Shown piece by piece: positions 1-9,312 of a stretch of 64,000 bases of DNA. The stretch lies in NCBI GenBank assembly GCA_963920635.1, contig OY987298.1, forward strand, positions 148,712,257-148,776,256. Direction: 5' to 3'. The stretch is from Pseudeuparius sepicola (Eukaryota; Arthropoda; Insecta; Coleoptera; Anthribidae). The position numbers and the translations under genes are program-made. Position 1 is the stretch's first letter; every line of letters begins with the position of its first letter. A model generated the notes under the pieces. It worked only from the letters and a program-made list of their open reading frames with translations. It was not told the DNA's origin and did no database searches.

Positions 1-210
1 AACTCAAGCACTATATGCAAGCAGAGATCAACTTCAAAGGTCCCAGTTCGTCGTTTAAAATTTAAAATTAAAACATTTCTCAATCTAAATAAGTTAGACA
101 ATTGACAGCTTAATGGCGGCAAATTTAAAATTTGCGAATGTTCCCGGGAGTTTTCGAGTCAATGCTCCCATTTGTTGGGAATATTCCCAATTTTTAATGC
201 TCCCGTCATT

Positions 211-383
211 GACTGACGTATTAATAAAGACTGCTCACGGCTGTCATGTTTGACAGTTCTCTGGCTCACCATGCGCTTCCCGGAGACAAAATACAATGCA
301 AAATATATTATTGACCGTAAGCGCCATCTACTTTCCAGGACATGAAGCTATAGCCGTGAGAAGTCTTATTAATACGTCAGTCG
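211..383. repeat. Inverted repeat at the left edge
   Basis: The 32-bp stretch at 211-242 recurs as its reverse complement at 352-383 with a few changes. Further GGGAATATTCCC-like palindromes occur at about 175 and 400. It is probably the core of an old foldback MITE into which the next element (424-1951) inserted. I see no gene in 1-421. Confidence 0.5.
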
Positions 384-423
384 ACGCACCTGTCCCGGGA
401 ATATTCCCAGCGACCCATCTCTA

Positions 424-1951
424 CAGGGTGAGGTTTTTTCGATGCCCACTATGGGGATCTCGGAAACTAGCAGAGCTAGAACAAAGGTTAAATGGGGAAA
501 GAATTGCAATTTTGAATGCTCAATCTAATGCCCTTTTTGGATTTTTTAAAAAGTTCATGGCTCACTAGATATTTTGAAAATAGTGATTTTTGCTATTTCA
601 TCAGATCTCTGTAGCTCCGTTATTTCTGATTATACAGAAAAACTGTAGAGACCAAAATTGTAGATAATTTTGGGCTTAATAAGATAATCTGATCCAATCT
701 TTTATGTTGTTTGTGATTTTTGAGATATGACATAAACTTGTGTTTTTTTAAAACGTAAATCATAGTCGGCTGTGGCCTTATCAAATCGGCCATTTTTTGA
801 GCTTTCCAAAGATATAATACTTTTCATAGTTATTATAAAAAATAAAAGAGCTATGGCTAATTTTCTTTTTTTTTTTTTAATTTTCAAATAGTCAGCCATG
901 GAATATTTTCATAATTGTTACGTTCTATTTTATAATTAGACATACTTCAAACTTTCTAATATTTTGTTTTTAGCTGGTAACAAAATTAACAAAATAAAAC
1001 CAAAATTAAAAACTCAAATTCAAGTTATTATTATTTTTAGAGGTCACCTTTTAAAATAAAAAAGGTGTTCAAACAATCCACCATTATTATTTATGCAAAT
1101 ATTGCATCTCTTTAAAACTGAATTTGTCGCCTTTCTTAGAGAGCGCCTGTCAATACTGGCAATTGCTTCTAAAACAGCTACTCTTAATTCAGCAATTGTC
1201 TCATACTTTATTTTGTACTGTTCCCCACAATAAAGAAATCCAAAACAGACAAATCGGGTGATCGGGGCTGCCAGGAAATAGGTCTATTTCTTCCTATCCA
1301 ACTATTTGGATAGAGCTGATCTAGGTAATTTCTTACGGGCAAATAATTATGTTGTAGAGCTCCATCATGATAATTTGTATTTTATTTTGTTACATTTTGA
1401 TACCAGCTAAAAATAAAATATTAGAAACTTTGAAGTATGTCTAATAAAATAGAACGTAATTATGAAAATATTCCATGGCTGACTATGTGAAAATTAAAAA
1501 AAAAAACAGAAAATTAGCTATAGCTATTTTATTTTTTATAATAACTATGCCGAGTATTATATCTTTGGAAAGCTCAAGAAATGGCCGATTTGATAAGGCC
1601 ACAACCAACTATGATTTATATTTAAAAACACAAGTTTATGTCATATCTCAAAAATCACAAACAACATAGAAATTGGATTAGATTATCTTATTAAGACCAA
1701 AATTATCTACAATTTTTGTCTCCACAGTTTTTCTGTATAATCAGAAATAACGGAGCTACAGAGAGAGATCTGATGAAATAGCAAAAAATCACTCTTTTCA
1801 AAATATCTAGTGAGCCATGAACTTTTTTAAAAATCCAAAAGGGGCATTAGATTGAGCATTCAAAATTGCAATTCTTTCCCCATTTAACCTTTGTTCTAGC
1901 TCTGCTAGTTTCCGAGATCCCCATAGCGGGCATCGAAAAAAACTCACCCTG
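424..1951. mobile_element. CAGGGTG foldback transposon, copy 1, TA target site
   Basis: The ends are CAGGGTGAG at 424 and the reverse complement CTCACCCTG ending at 1951, flanked by TA at 422-423 and 1952-1953. The arms are about 500-600 bp and nearly perfect inverted repeats, running through a shared block that contains GATCTCGGAAACTAGCAGAG. A non-palindromic centre at about 1070-1370 carries a transposase relic. A second copy lies at 35944-37418. TA duplication plus the relic suggest an IS630/Tc1-mariner relative. Confidence 0.85.
1083..1325 (-). pseudogene. Relic of a Tc1/mariner-type (IS630-like) transposase C-terminus
   Basis: Read on the minus strand, the foldback centre encodes a decayed protein with PRSPDLSVLDFF, matching the conserved SPDLxxxDFxLWG block that holds the third catalytic Asp of this superfamily. 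After a frameshift comes WGTVQNKV, then a stretch ending CNICINNNGG, typical of the C-terminus. Stops and a frameshift make it non-functional. The same relic lies at 36547-36835, so it is inherited by the foldback family rather than a chance fragment. Confidence 0.7.
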
Positions 1952-2122
1952 TATATCTTGATATATCATGCCAACCTTGAATTTTGGTATACCGATTTTT
2001 CTTGGATACATTTAAGAGTGGTTTCGACAATCCGGGTGTAGTATAATCTTTGCTGTCACCCTATAAACGAGCCGATAAAACTTCAAATACCCTCCGACAG
2101 ATGTTATCGCCGCTTGTTGCAG

Positions 2123-2511
2123 GACCTAGAGCTGACCATGGACCCGGTGATGTGCGCGACGTGCCACGACCACCTCCAGAAGCTCCACCGCTTCGTGTCG
2201 TCCTGCCGGGACGTCGAGGCCAAGATCGTCAACTATCGCGACTGGAAGGGAGTCGCGGAAGGCGACAGCGTCGACCTGCACTCGATGTTGGAGGCTTACC
2301 TGCTCGGCGAGGTCAAGGTGGCGTCGGCGAGGCGGAATCCCCGCGGGGCGGGCTCCGGCGAGGACGAGACCGAAGACGTCGCTATCGAGGACGAAGTAGA
2401 GAAGATATCGGAAGACAGGGACGGGAAAATGTCGGAGGGCGACGAGAGCGACGGGCTCGAGAAGGAGGTGCTCGACATCGAGTCGGACGCGGGCACGGGC
2501 AACAGCGACAA
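2123..2511 (+). CDS. ZAD gene 1, exon with second half of a ZAD and acidic tail
   Basis: This internal exon belongs to a gene that starts left of the window. The acceptor is TTGTTGCAG ending at 2122 and the donor is AA|GTGAGTAG at 2511/2512, so the exon enters in phase 0 and leaves in phase 2. The apparent stop TGA at 2513 is inside the donor and should not be taken as the protein end. The exon encodes LELTMDPVMCATCHDHLQKL, the C-x2-C and helix of the second half of a ZAD (a treble-clef dimerisation module of insect transcription factors). A linker and a Glu/Asp/Ser-rich tail of about 50 residues follow. It is clearly paralogous to the exon at 47960-48351, with the same boundaries and phases. 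GC content is far above its surroundings. The upstream ZAD half must lie before position 1. Confidence 0.8.
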
Positions 2512-2571
2512 GTGAGTAGGGCGGGGCGGCGGAGGTTTTGCATTGCTGGTATCAATGACGTCAGAACCTAT

Positions 2572-3253
2572 TAGACCGGGAGATAGTGACAGATTTTTGG
2601 ACGTGATTTTACTCAGTATGCCTTGCAAAGGGCATTATGTGGCACATATTCTCACAATAATAAGGTATGAGTCAGAGGGTCATCCTGGGTTCTTCATGTG
2701 AAAAACTGAGTTTTCAATTATTCGAAAAATATGCGTTTTGATATGATTTTATACAGGCTGCCATGTTTGTTATAATGAAGTTCAAATAGAAAATTCCTCG
2801 GAAAACCATAGGCATACCGTTAGGGTGGGTCCAAAGGGCTATTATTGCTACGTGAACTTGTATTTTAATAATTAATTTTTCCACGTTTCTGAACAGGCTG
2901 CCAATGAGAAGTATGCAAGTTCTTATTATGAAAATGCTGAAAAAAGGATGGCATACCTTTCGCGCATGTACTTGGACATGCACGAAAGGTATGTACGAAA
3001 GGTATGCCATCCTCTTTTCAGCATTTTCATAATAAGAACTTGCATACTTCTCATTGGCAGCCTAAAGCCTGTATAAAATCATATCAAAACGCATATTTTC
3101 CGAATAATTGAAAACTCAGTTTTTCACATGAAGAACCCAGGATGACTCTCTGATTCATACCTTATTATTGTGAGAATATGTGCCACATAATGCCCTATGA
3201 AAGGCATACTGGGTAAAATCATGTCCAAAAATCTGTCACTATCTCCCGGTCTA
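2572..3253. mobile_element. Palindromic MITE nested in the 434-bp-family element
   Basis: The ends TAGACCGGGAGATAGTGAC and its exact reverse complement are flanked by TAT (2569-2571 and 3254-3256). Comparison with 20664-21097 shows the unbroken site as CCTATAGACAGG, confirming the insertion. The arms are about 260 bp. The left arm has an extra segment of about 140 bp (about 2757-2895) bounded by repeated AGGCTGCCA. A 3-bp TAT duplication would suit a PIF/Harbinger-type element; a 2-bp TA reading would suit Tc1/mariner. The superfamily is unresolved. Confidence 0.8.
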
Positions 3254-3378
3254 TATAGACAGGTTTGTTTTGATAAGCGCTTGAAGCCCAGAACTAATCG
3301 CAATCTAAGCGCTCCATTAGATTATTCCGAAAACGTCGCGAGATTGTCAGAAATTGCCCCTTTTTGTCAAGCCGTAGC

Positions 3379-4631
3379 TAGGGATGGGCAAATTTCACTT
3401 TTCCTGGAAAAGAGAAATTTTGATACTTTTCCTGGAAAAGTGAAATTTTGATACTTTTCCTGGAAAAGTGAAATTTTGATACTTTTCCTGGAAAAGTGAA
3501 ATTTTCCAGGAAACTTGAAATTTCACTTTGAAATTTTCGCGAAACTTTCGAAATTAATGAAATTTTCGCGAAACTTTCGAAATTAATGAAATTTTCGCGG
3601 AACTTTCAAAATTTATGAAATTTAAAGAAATTTTCGCGAAATATTGGAAACTTTCAATGTGATGTTGAAATTTATGAAATTTAAAGAAAGTCTCACGTGC
3701 AAATTTCGCAATAATTTCCTATAGAAATTTTCGCGAAACTTTCATTTAAAGAAATTTAAAGAAAGTTTCACGTGAAAATTTCGCAATAATTTCCTATAGA
3801 AATTTTCGCGAAACTTTCGAAATTACGAAATTTAAAGAAATTTTCGGGAAATACTTGAAACTTTCAATATGATGTTGAAATTTAAAGATAGTCTCACGTG
3901 AAAATTTCGCAATAATTTCCTATAGAAATTTTCGCGAAACTTTCAAAATTTAAAGAAATTTTCGGGAAATATTTGAAACTTTCGATGTGATGTTGAAATT
4001 TATGAATTTAAACAAAGTTTCACGTGAAAATTTCGCAATAATTTCCTATAAACAGTCCCCACCCAAGCCCAAAAATTATGTATGTGTATGAAGTGGTATA
4101 GGTATAGGGTGTCCCAGATAGAGATAAGACGTTACGTTACTCTCGATTATCTCAGCAATTTTTAGGCTAAGTTGATGGTTCAAAAACTAAACTTGTGTAG
4201 TTTTTCCAAGAAACTGAATGCCGTAAAGAAAAAACAATCGAGCAACAAACATAAGTTATGACCAAAACACTATTTTTTTGAAAAATCAAAATGGTGGATT
4301 ACAGCGGTTTTTGTTATAAATCATTACTGGAACAAAAATTATATGTTTAAATTTGTTATATCACTTCCCGTTTAACAGCCAGCGAGGGCGCGTCCAAATT
4401 AAATGAAGGGATGGTCGCGTGTCGCATATGTTTTCGTGAAACATTAATGAAATATATGAGAAAGTTTCGCTTTTTTAAGTAAATTTCTAAGAAAGTTTCG
4501 TGAAATTTATGAAGTGAAACTTTCGCTTGAAACTTTCTGAAATTTCACTTCATGGGATAAGCGAAATATTTCACTTTTGAAAGTTTCAAATGTGAAAATT
4601 TCAAATGAAACTTTCAAACGGCACAACTCTA
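3379..4631. mobile_element. Non-autonomous hAT-type element built of short tandem repeats
   Basis: The terminal inverted repeats are TAGGGATGGGC and TAGAGTTGTGC, with the 8-bp duplication GCCGTAGC at 3371-3378 and 4632-4639. The empty site, with one GCCGTAGC, is visible in the relative at 20664-21097. The interior begins with about four copies of a 28-bp unit (TTTTCCTGGAAAAGTGAAAT...). About four copies of a 70-120-bp unit containing TTTCGCAATAATTTCCTATA follow, to about 4050. Then comes a unique core (about 4055-4420) and a GAAACTTTC-rich right end. There is no transposase. Confidence 0.87.
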
Positions 4632-4846
4632 GCCGTAGCGAACTTATTTCGACTCTGGGCTCGGAGGCTGGCGTCGTTAGACCATCCCCCGAGTCTTCAG
4701 GTGAGGTTCCGATGCTTCCGGAGCCCCCAAACAAGAAAAAACATGCGATATCTAAGTGTGATTCTGGAGGAACTATAACCGGAAATTACCGAGTGTGTAG
4801 TTGGTTGATGGTTGACTTTCTGTCTTTGTTTGTAGCATGTTTTTAG
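4577..4846 (+). other. Open frame carried by the 434-bp MITE family, copy 1
   Basis: The frame contains RSELISTLGSEAGVVRPSPE, then a proline/lysine stretch with an NLS-like PPNKKK, then KCDSGGTITGNY. Residues from RSEL onward match the minus-strand frame at 20750-21019 with a handful of substitutions and no stops or frameshifts. The DNA reads TCTTCAG|GTGAGGTT, a good 5' splice site, in both copies. It could be the first exon of the parent element's protein or a captured host exon. The product is not recognised. The first residues here come from the inserted hAT element. Confidence 0.35.
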
Positions 4847-4941
4847 AGTAGTATGGATATATTTAATCTTGGGAGTCAAAATAAAGGGCATTTTAACAAT
4901 GGGGCACCACGTCTATAGGTTTTGACGTCATTGGCTGGTAT

Positions 4942-6709
4942 GTTGAGAGGGTGTTTGTGCTGATTCCACAACAACCGTTTGTCAAATTTGACAGGTATTT
5001 TTCATGCTTTATCATTTCTTCACAACATTTTTATCTGCTTGGGCAAAAACTAGAATGAAGTTTTGGTAATGGAAAATAGCACAATGAGATTTTATCTATG
5101 GCATTTTTTTATAATTATGAGAAGTTATCAAAGTAAGCAGTTTAATTTCGAAGTACTAATTTTTTGGAATGATGACCGACATTTTTACATCGTCGGAAAT
5201 GTTAGTTTTTATTTTTCCTGTAGCGAACAAAAAAAATTGGCGGCTTATAAGGTTCGAATGAGATTTCAGTGAAAGATTCGTATTCAAAATTAAAATGAAA
5301 TAGGGTTTATTTAGAACAAATTGACTGTTGGCAGTTCAAGTTCAGATTTTCTGTGTACAATTAAGAAATTTGTCGTCTATGACACTGTTTCTGGACGGAA
5401 ATGGTCAGAATTGGAAACCGGCAACTGGTTTAAAAACTAAAAATTACTATAATTATTAACAAAATCAAATCTACGATATCAATACAGTATTGATACCTAT
5501 TTTGATCAAGCAGGTGCTTGGTAAGGGATTTTTACCTCAAAAAAACACTAAACTTTTTATACCCTTGCAGAATATGTAAAGTTGGCTTAGAGATTTGATG
5601 CTTCGTCATTTTCTTTGGCAAAACTGATTTGCAGTGGCGGTAGGAAACTGGAACTAAATAAGACGATTTAAACTTGAATCCTTTATTTCCTAATTTATAG
5701 CAGGTGTTCAATCACATATTATTTAATCTTCTTATTTAACTCGTAACTTAATTGGCCGATTTTTTTTTTAAATTTGGTAGAATTGTTTGTAGTAATAAGG
5801 GGCTGATTTGGCCCTAACTATATCAAAATTATTAAGTCCAGTGGTGTCAGGGAGGAAACCTTCACCAAATCTATTGACAACAGAATGTACGCTTGACAAC
5901 AGAATGTATGCTTCTTTACAAGATAAAAAATACATAAAAACAATTTTTTGCTGGTCCACAAAAACATTTTCAAACATTCTTGGAATATTTGCAAACAAGT
6001 CAACTAAAAATAACTGTTTTATTCACTAACATACTATATATGTTTAAAAATCAATAATAACACCCTGTATCTTGGAAACAATACATTTTATAGTAACTTT
6101 TTTAAAAAAATGACCTGACAAATCACCCCCTTAAAAATATTGCCCCGTATTTTTTAAACACCCTGTAATAAAAATATCCTAACATAAAAAATTCTCTACT
6201 TTAAAGAGTTGCCAAACATTATACTAAGAAGGGGCACTTAAGGTCTCTTGCATGTGTACTTTCGTTATTACTTCACACATAGTTTTAGCTTTAAAACTGA
6301 ATAAATCTATTTTTGAAGCGCTATGACATTTGGTTGAGAATCTTAACTTTTAGCGTTCGCTACAATTTTTACGTGTAAATTCAAAGTTTTAGAGCCAATA
6401 CAACAACTTAAATTCCTACTAGAATTCCCAATCTTATTTCATGGTTTTTCTATTTTCTAACTTTTGCTACTGGCCCAATTTCTCGCCAACAATGCTATAC
6501 TAAAAAATATTAATTTAAATCCAAAGGTTGACATACAAATGCTGTGTCTTTTAATGAGAGTTTACTGAACATTTTACTAAAAAATGGGTCCTTGAGGTCC
6601 CTTGCATTTGTACTTTCGTTATTCGTTTTTGAAGCACGACGATCCAGCATTTTGTCTTAACTTTTTAGGGTGCGCTACACAATTTTTACGTGTAAAATTG
6701 AAGTTTCAG
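4942..6709 (+). other. Remainder of the ZAD gene 1 intron
   Basis: AT-rich intronic sequence with no convincing reading frame. Short ACCCTGTAT-like transposon ends occur at 6062 and 6160. The last part holds a direct repeat: about 6228-6392 and about 6575-6709 share a GGCACTTAAGGTCTCTTGCAT-like block and a later TTTTTACGTGTAAA block. The exon acceptor region is therefore duplicated (see findings). A stretch near 5560-5620 resembles 8040-8090. Confidence 0.45.
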
Positions 6710-7193
6710 GGCACAGCGCAGCGGGAGGCGCGAGCCCGACGAGCGAGCATCATCGCGAGCATCGCCATCGACATCGTCCCCGCCCAAAAGGCCTCGCGAG
6801 GATGACTACAACTCTGTGCCTGATTCGTCGTGCTGTCCGCGTCCAGACAAGAGCTTGAAGAGTGTGTGCTCTACGCCCAGTTCTACCTTCAGCCCTCTGA
6901 CAATAGAGGAGAGTCGCAGTGATGATGAACTCGAGGTGCCTGTTGCACAAAAAAGTAAGAGAGTTGTGGAACTCGTCTTAGAGATGCGCGAGACTATAAA
7001 TAATAGTATTGTGAATGCAATAGAAAAAAGGAGGGATGCTTCGAGTGATCTGAAACGAATAGGGCGCCAAATAGATGATTATGAAAGTCGTTTGAAAGAG
7101 TTAAAACGTGATTATGTCAGAGCAGAAGAGGTCTTTAAGGAAAGTGTGAATGAGGTGAAAGAGTGTAAGCAGTTGAGGAAGCGACTCTCCTAA
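6710..7193 (+). CDS. ZAD gene 1, last exon with NLS and coiled coil
   Basis: The acceptor is AAGTTTCAG ending at 6709. The first base G completes the AA left by the donor at 2511 (AAG, Lys), so the two exons are phase-compatible. About 160 residues follow to the TAA at 7191-7193. An Arg/Ser/Pro-rich segment with a basic NLS-like SSPPKRPRED comes first, then a Ser/Thr-rich region. A charged segment of about 95 residues (from KSKRVVELVLEMRE to the end) follows, with heptad-like hydrophobics predicted to form a coiled coil. No C2H2 finger is present, so this ZAD protein would dimerise or bind partners without its own finger array. Joining it to 2123-2511 is inference from phase, strand and GC content; an independent gene's last exon is the alternative. 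The family is not recognised. Confidence 0.65.
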
Positions 7194-8522
7194 CCATTGT
7201 ACATATATTATGTTTATCGATTTATGCGTGTTTTAGGTATAAGTGTATATAATAGGTATAAGTTTATAGTATTTAGATTTGATATAAAACATACACATAT
7301 TTCTCTTTGTTTTAATTCTACACATAAAATACCTCACACGATTACTTCGTCTTCGGAATTTTCAAGAATGTTTGGGTAGAAGAAAGTTTCAAACCGAAGG
7401 CTTTGTTAGTCTCCAGACTGTCTTATTATTCTACCTTTTTTGTAATAAATCTTCAACCTTCAGACTGGTGACTATTCTACCTTTTGTTTCTGACAGATTG
7501 ATAGTTTTGGGAAAGAAAAATCAAACTCACCTCATATTTTTTATTTTTGCAGATTTTGTACATTCCTAAAATTTACATTTAGAAATATTTTGTATATTAT
7601 AGTTTCTCATTCCTAAAATTTACATTTAGAAATATTTTGTACATTGCAGTTTTTCATTCCTAACATTTGACTTGAGAAATTTTAGACATAAATGACCACA
7701 GTTTACTTCGTTAAAGTTTTAGTACGAATCCTTGTATACTATTTCTACGTCACTCCCTATATACTGAATGAATTCTTTTGGTGCTTTTGAATTGCTAAAG
7801 CTGTTGAAATATTCACACATTTTCTCTCTTGTGGTACGCTACCCAATGCAACCCGGAATTTCGCTGAATATCCAAATCTTCATTGCTCTTCTGACCAGTC
7901 AAGCGGCTGCTCTTTCCCCACAGATTTTGATTTCACTATATCCCAAGCTTTATTTTCCAATTCCCAATCAGCTTTGTGATGATCTAACGATTTGCTTTTA
8001 CTATACGCAATATCGTGCACTCAACAAGAGTCATCCAATTTATACCTGTATAAAGTTGACTTAGAGATTTGAAGCATTTATGATGTCATGCTCATATCTT
8101 TAATAAAGTGTAAGTAAATGTAACAAGCAACTTTAAAATCTTCCATGTATTGATTTGAAATAAACTATTACAAAAAATTTTCCATATTTTTCATGGAATT
8201 TCATTTTATACATTTATATATTGCAGTTCATTTTTTCTTGCAAAAATGAAGTTCTTCCGAATGAGTTTTAAATGGCATAAGTATTTTGTCGCCATTTTCC
8301 TGTTCTGATTTGTTTTTGCTTGAAAAAATTTACAATGTTGGTAATAATTTTGCAATAATTTGTAAGTTTAGAGAAGGGAGGTGGGCAAATTAAACTTAAA
8401 AATTTATTGTGTAAATTATTTTCGCAATTATTTATTTAAATGAAAGTTGCATGTGGAGATGGTGAATTTTTTTTAAGTTATCTATAAAATTTCTTATCTG
8501 ATTGTAAACGGTGTGTAAAAAA
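7194..8522 (+). other. 3' flank of ZAD gene 1
   Basis: AT-rich. A candidate polyadenylation signal AATAAA lies at about 7444 and another at about 8103. A roughly 48-bp unit (CATTCCTAAAATTTACATTTAGA...) is repeated about 2.5 times at 7562-7690. No gene was found. Confidence 0.4.
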
Positions 8523-8679
8523 ACAAGCGTCTAGAGTCTGGCTAGGGACTTTTCAACCGGCCAATTACAGGCGGCCGTCCAAGGCCGTCGTCGAAAGAAA
8601 TTTGGAGGTTAAGTCGAAAGCCAGCGGTTCGCGGTTGTTGACGTTTGTACATGTGCACATTGTATTGTTATAAATAATA

Positions 8680-8943
8680 ATGTTTAGTTGTACCGCCTGT
8701 GACAACAAATATCATAATTACAGTTCTTTGAAACGTCACGTAAGCAAAAAACACAAGTGTTGTGAATGTAATAAACAATTCAACAATAAACAGTGTATTT
8801 CAAGGTATGGAAGGAAACAACATAATATTACATATGTTAGGACTAATCAGACTTATTATGACTTATTGTTAAATGGTCAAGCATCGCATTTTTTCTGTGA
8901 TGTCGATACTTGCAGTATGTACACTTGTAATAAGTCTGATTAG
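8680..8943 (+). pseudogene. Left-arm copy of the captured C2H2 frame
   Basis: The ATG opens MFSCTACDNKYHNYSSLK, one complete C2H2 finger, but 14 codons linking to the second finger are missing and the second finger reads RYGRKQH in place of RHERKQH. After YVRTNQTYY the frame runs through the loop antisense to the real third finger. It is therefore a degraded mirror of the minus-strand frame. Confidence 0.6.
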
Positions 8944-9148
8944 TCCTAACATATGTAATATTATGTTGTTTCCTTTCATGCCTTGAAATACACTGTTTAT
9001 TGTTGAATTGTTTATTACATTCACAACACTTGAAGTTTTTTTGTGTGACGAACTTTTGAGAATGTTGAGGAGAGTGTTTTTTGCTTACGTGACGTTTCAA
9101 AGAACTGTAATTATGATATTTGTTGTCACAGGCGGTACAACTAAACAT
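8843..9148 (-). CDS. Three-finger C2H2 protein inside the palindromic element
   Basis: The ORF is 101 codons with no internal stop. It has three canonical C-x2-C-x12-H-x4-H fingers: CTACDNKYHNYSSLKRH..., then CCECNKQFNNKQCISRH..., then CTYCKYRHHRKNAMLDH.... A 14-residue Ser/Gln/Lys linker follows finger one. Upstream on the same strand the DNA has GGAG|GTAAGT, a strong donor, at about 9222, and an ATGTTTAG acceptor-like site next to the ATG. The fingers bind nucleic acid by family knowledge; whether the protein is made is unknown. Because most of the frame is repeated in inverted orientation, a transcript crossing both arms would fold on itself. Confidence 0.6.
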   Translation of the reverse strand: MFSCTACDNKYHNYSSLKRHVSKKHSPQHSQKFVTQKNFKCCECNKQFNNKQCISRHERKQHNITYVRTNQTYYKCTYCKYRHHRKNAMLDHLTISHNKSD

Positions 9149-9312
9149 TATTATTTATAACAATACAATAACACATGTACAAACGACAACAACTGCGAAC
9201 CGCTGGCTTTCGACTTACCTCCAAATTTCTTTCGACGACGGCCTTGGACGGCCGCCTGTGATTGGCCGGTTGAAAAGTCCCTAGCCAGACTCTAGACGCT
9301 TGTTGTAAAAAA

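Larger units (their letters stand above)
2553..4933. mobile_element. MITE (434-bp family) with two nested insertions, 8-bp TSD
   Basis: The ends are CAATGACGTCAGAACCTA at 2553 and its near reverse complement ending CATTG at 4933. Both are flanked by the 8-bp duplication GCTGGTAT (2545-2552 and 4934-4941). The uninterrupted relative at 20664-21097 is 434 bp. Here the element is split by a palindrome (2572-3253) and a hAT-type element (3379-4631). An 8-bp duplication fits hAT or P-type elements. It lies in the intron of ZAD gene 1. Confidence 0.88.
8523..9303. mobile_element. Palindromic element carrying an inverted-duplicated zinc-finger gene, 9-bp TSD
   Basis: The 781-bp element begins ACAAGCGTCTAGAGTCTGG and ends with its reverse complement. 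TGTAAAAAA is duplicated at 8514-8522 and 9304-9312. The arms are about 340-370 bp (8523-8861 and 8935-9303), include GC-rich termini, and extend into coding sequence. The left arm lacks 42 nt present in the right arm. The loop of about 75 bp encodes the third zinc finger. A 9-bp duplication with long inverted ends resembles Mutator-like elements that capture host genes; the superfamily call is tentative. Confidence 0.85.

Noticed and set aside
296..568. 90-codon plus-strand open frame
   Set aside because: It crosses from flanking repeat into the foldback terminus at 424 and is not conserved in the second copy; no gene signal.
702..1669. Paired open frames MADYLKIKK.../MADYVKIKK...
   Set aside because: They are the two arms of the same palindrome; repeat content, not a gene, although the frame is oddly persistent.
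2512..2515. TGA as the end of the ZAD reading frame
   Set aside because: The stop is inside a perfect AA|GTGAGT donor, identical to the paralogous exon at 48351; treated as intronic.
6602..6950. Three overlapping open frames around 6.7-6.9 kb
   Set aside because: Shadows of the GC-rich coiled-coil exon in other frames.
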